From positions 310,001-374,000 of the forward strand of contig NC_014632.1 in assembly GCF_000165505.1 (NCBI RefSeq): 64,000 nucleotides of DNA, read 5' to 3'. Each line of letters begins with the position of its first letter. Position 1 is the first letter of the stretch. A model generated the notes under the pieces. That model did no database searches and was not told where the DNA came from. It was given only the letters and a program-made list of their open reading frames with translations. Positions 62,423-64,000 of this stretch are shown here, one piece after another. The stretch comes from Ilyobacter polytropus DSM 2926. GTDB lineage: Bacteria; Fusobacteriota; Fusobacteriia; Fusobacteriales; Fusobacteriaceae. Both the position numbers and the translations under genes were made by a program.

Positions 62423-63340
62423 ATGGGAAAAATACTGGTAGTTGGAAGTATAAATATGGACCTTGTAACAAAAGTCTCGAAATCACCAAAGACGGGAGAA
62501 ACAGTCTTGGGAAAAGATTTTAAACAGATACCAGGAGGAAAAGGTGCCAATCAGGCTGTTGCCATGGCTAGACTAGGATCAGATGTTGCTATGATAGGAA
62601 TGCTTGGGAAGGATTCCTTTGGAGATACTCTGCTCTCTGTCATAAAAAAAGACGGCGTGGATATCTCAGGCATAGGAAGATGCAAAGACATATCAACAGG
62701 GATAGCTACCATAGTTGTAGATGACGATGCAAATAACTCTATAATAGTAGTCCCAGGTGCAAACTTTGAAATAGAAAAAAAAGACATAGATGCAAATATT
62801 AAACTTTATGAGAATTCCGAAATAGTTGTACATCAGCTAGAAACCCCATTGGATATTGTGGAATACTCTCTGAAAATCAGTAAAAAACTAGGGAAAACGA
62901 CCATACTTAATCCGGCACCTGCAAAATCAATGTCAGATGAAATAATAAAAAATGTAGACTATCTCATCCCCAATGAGACTGAATTAGAGCTTCTTGCAGG
63001 GGTTCCTGTAAAAAACAAGGAGGATATTCTCAAGGCTTGCCGAAAAATTATGGCAAAAGGAGTAAAAAAATTGATAGTTACCTTGGGATCTAAAGGAGCG
63101 ATCTATGTAGACGAAAAAGGTTCCAAAGAATTTGGGGTATATAAGGTGGATGCAGTAGATACTACTGCTGCAGGAGATTCATTTATAGGAGGGCTTACAG
63201 CAGCCATTTCTAAGGGAGAGCCCTTAGAAAAAGCTATGGAATTTGCCGCAAAGGTAGGGGCAATAACAGTGACGAGAGAGGGAGCTCAGACTTCACTCCC
63301 TACATTAGATGAGGTTATAAATTTTGAAGGAGTGGTGTAA
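62423..63340 (+). CDS. rbsK: Ribokinase
   Basis: 305-residue PfkB-family kinase making ribose 5-phosphate. GSINMDLVTKVSKSPKTGET start, PGGKGANQAVAMARLG, and VDTTAAGDSFIGG with catalytic Asp252. The rbsD GTG follows its stop directly. Confidence 0.95.
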   Translation: MGKILVVGSINMDLVTKVSKSPKTGETVLGKDFKQIPGGKGANQAVAMARLGSDVAMIGMLGKDSFGDTLLSVIKKDGVDISGIGRCKDISTGIATIVVDDDANNSIIVVPGANFEIEKKDIDANIKLYENSEIVVHQLETPLDIVEYSLKISKKLGKTTILNPAPAKSMSDEIIKNVDYLIPNETELELLAGVPVKNKEDILKACRKIMAKGVKKLIVTLGSKGAIYVDEKGSKEFGVYKVDAVDTTAAGDSFIGGLTAAISKGEPLEKAMEFAAKVGAITVTREGAQTSLPTLDEVINFEGVV

Positions 63341-63748
63341 GTGAAAAAAATGAGGCTTCTAAACAGTGAGATATCATATGAGGTAGCCAAACTTGGACAC
63401 ACAGATCATATATGTATAGGGGATGCAGGATTACCTATTCCGGCTGGTGTAAAGAGGATAGATCTAGCCTTAGAAAGAAACATACCGACATTTATGGGTA
63501 CTTTAGATGTGATTCTAGATGAGATGCAGGTGGAAGAGGCAATTATAGCTTCTGAAATGAAGGAATTGAGTCCGAAGCTTTACACAGAACTTTTGGATTT
63601 ACTGAATAAAAAGTGTCAGGGAATTAAAATAGAAGAGATTCCTCATTCGCAACTTAAAAAAACCAGTCGGGAGTCAAAGGCAGTAATAAGAACAGGAGAG
63701 TGCACTCCTTATGCAAATATTATTTTGAAATCAGGTGTGGCATTTTAG
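63341..63748 (+). CDS. rbsD: D-ribose pyranase
   Basis: 135 residues. His20 and Asp28 in KLGHTDHICIGDAGLPIP are the RbsD active-site residues; ends IRTGECTPYANIILKSGVAF. It converts pyranose to furanose ribose. GTG start right after the rbsK stop, 8 bases from AAGGAG. Confidence 0.94.
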   Translation: MKKMRLLNSEISYEVAKLGHTDHICIGDAGLPIPAGVKRIDLALERNIPTFMGTLDVILDEMQVEEAIIASEMKELSPKLYTELLDLLNKKCQGIKIEEIPHSQLKKTSRESKAVIRTGECTPYANIILKSGVAF

Positions 63749-63765
63749 TCTGGAGGTAAGCTCAG

Positions 63766-64000
63766 GTGAAAAAGAAAATATTGGAACTTCAAGAGATGGT
63801 AAAAATCTTTCCGGGAGTCAAGGCATTAAACGGAGCTAACCTCAATTTATACGAGGGACGTGTCATGGCTCTACTAGGTGAAAATGGAGCAGGAAAGTCA
63901 ACACTGATAAAGGTGATGACAGGAATATACAAGAGAGACAGTGGAAAAATGACTCTCTATGAGGAAGATGTGGAATTTCAAGGTCCTAGAGAATCACAAA
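63766..64000 (+). CDS. rbsA: Ribose ABC transporter ATP-binding protein, 3' end cut by window edge
   Basis: First 78 residues: ELQEMVKIFPGVKALNGANL, then Walker A GENGAGKST, and GIYKRDSGKM. This is the start of the first ATPase half of RbsA. GTG at 63766 follows TGGAGGT. The rest lies beyond the window. Confidence 0.92.
   Translation, partial: MKKKILELQEMVKIFPGVKALNGANLNLYEGRVMALLGENGAGKSTLIKVMTGIYKRDSGKMTLYEEDVEFQGPRESQ

Noticed and set aside
1-64000. CRISPR arrays, tRNA or rRNA genes
   Set aside because: No regularly spaced repeats and no cloverleaf or rRNA-like sequence were noticed on reading; tRNAscan-SE and Rfam were not run, so a missed tRNA is possible.

Overview
This window looks like part of a chromosome from a low-GC, Gram-negative-type anaerobe of the Fusobacteriota, most like the Ilyobacter/Propionigenium group. 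This is inferred from gene content, with no marker gene seen: a Na+-pumping oxaloacetate decarboxylase with a separate biotin carrier, citrate lyase, a 3-hydroxybutyrate-to-acetate/butyrate operon, three tripartite tricarboxylate transporters, a Tsx-type outer-membrane channel, and AT-rich spacers full of strong hairpin terminators. No rRNA, tRNA, CRISPR array or prophage was seen. One complete IS3-family element is present.

Layout. 1-3.4 kb: 3' part of a hybrid sensor kinase, then a 2HCT (CitS-type) symporter. 3.6-14.4 kb: a double-TetR regulator divergent from a nine-gene operon for (R)-3-hydroxybutyrate/crotonate fermentation (CoA-transferase, GntP permease, SDR dehydrogenase, thiolase, crotonase, PhaJ-type hydratase, acyl-CoA dehydrogenase, EtfB, EtfA). 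14.6-21.5 kb: a second hybrid kinase, a divergent OmpR-type regulator, and tctCBA set 1. 21.5-26.8 kb: copy 1 of a dispersed repeat, a YbhJ-like aconitase-family hydratase divergent from an AAEx-type transporter, and a GntR/FCD regulator. 27.4-31.0 kb: tctCBA set 2 and a small RHH-like protein. 31.3-38 kb: the citrate fermentation operon (oadA, citD, citE, citF, oadG, biotin carrier, oadB). 38.1-43 kb: cstA and a UspA-like gene, an IS3 element, a Tsx channel. 43.4-49.5 kb: aldo/keto reductase, cNMP-domain protein, an iron-uptake (feo) cluster with small accessory genes, two tandem ferredoxins. 49.6-55.3 kb: second UspA-like gene, a PrpF-family isomerase and tctCBA set 3. 55.6-58.8 kb: a two-component pair whose regulator is a REC-DUF2294 fusion. 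58.9-61.3 kb: copy 2 of the dispersed repeat (inverted), PgeF, a frameshifted YiiX-type lipoprotein, a secreted protein. 61.3-64 kb: rbs ribose operon (rbsR, rbsK, rbsD, partial rbsA).

How the genes work together. Most of the window is about finding, importing and fermenting di- and tricarboxylates and short hydroxy acids. Cache-domain kinases probably sense the acids; CitS, AAEx and three TTT systems import them; the PrpF isomerase and the aconitase-like hydratase could convert trans-aconitate-like acids to citrate; citrate lyase and the Na+-pumping decarboxylase turn citrate into acetate, pyruvate and a Na+ gradient.

Most notable: three copies of a structured RNA, each with a TTGACA promoter, a variable 5' hairpin, a conserved core with compensatory base changes and a 16-17 bp terminator, lie in front of the citrate operon (31.35 kb), a UspA-like gene (49.65 kb) and prpF-tctCBA (50.84 kb). 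I do not recognise it as a known riboswitch class; it could be a terminator-controlled leader or a small-RNA family.
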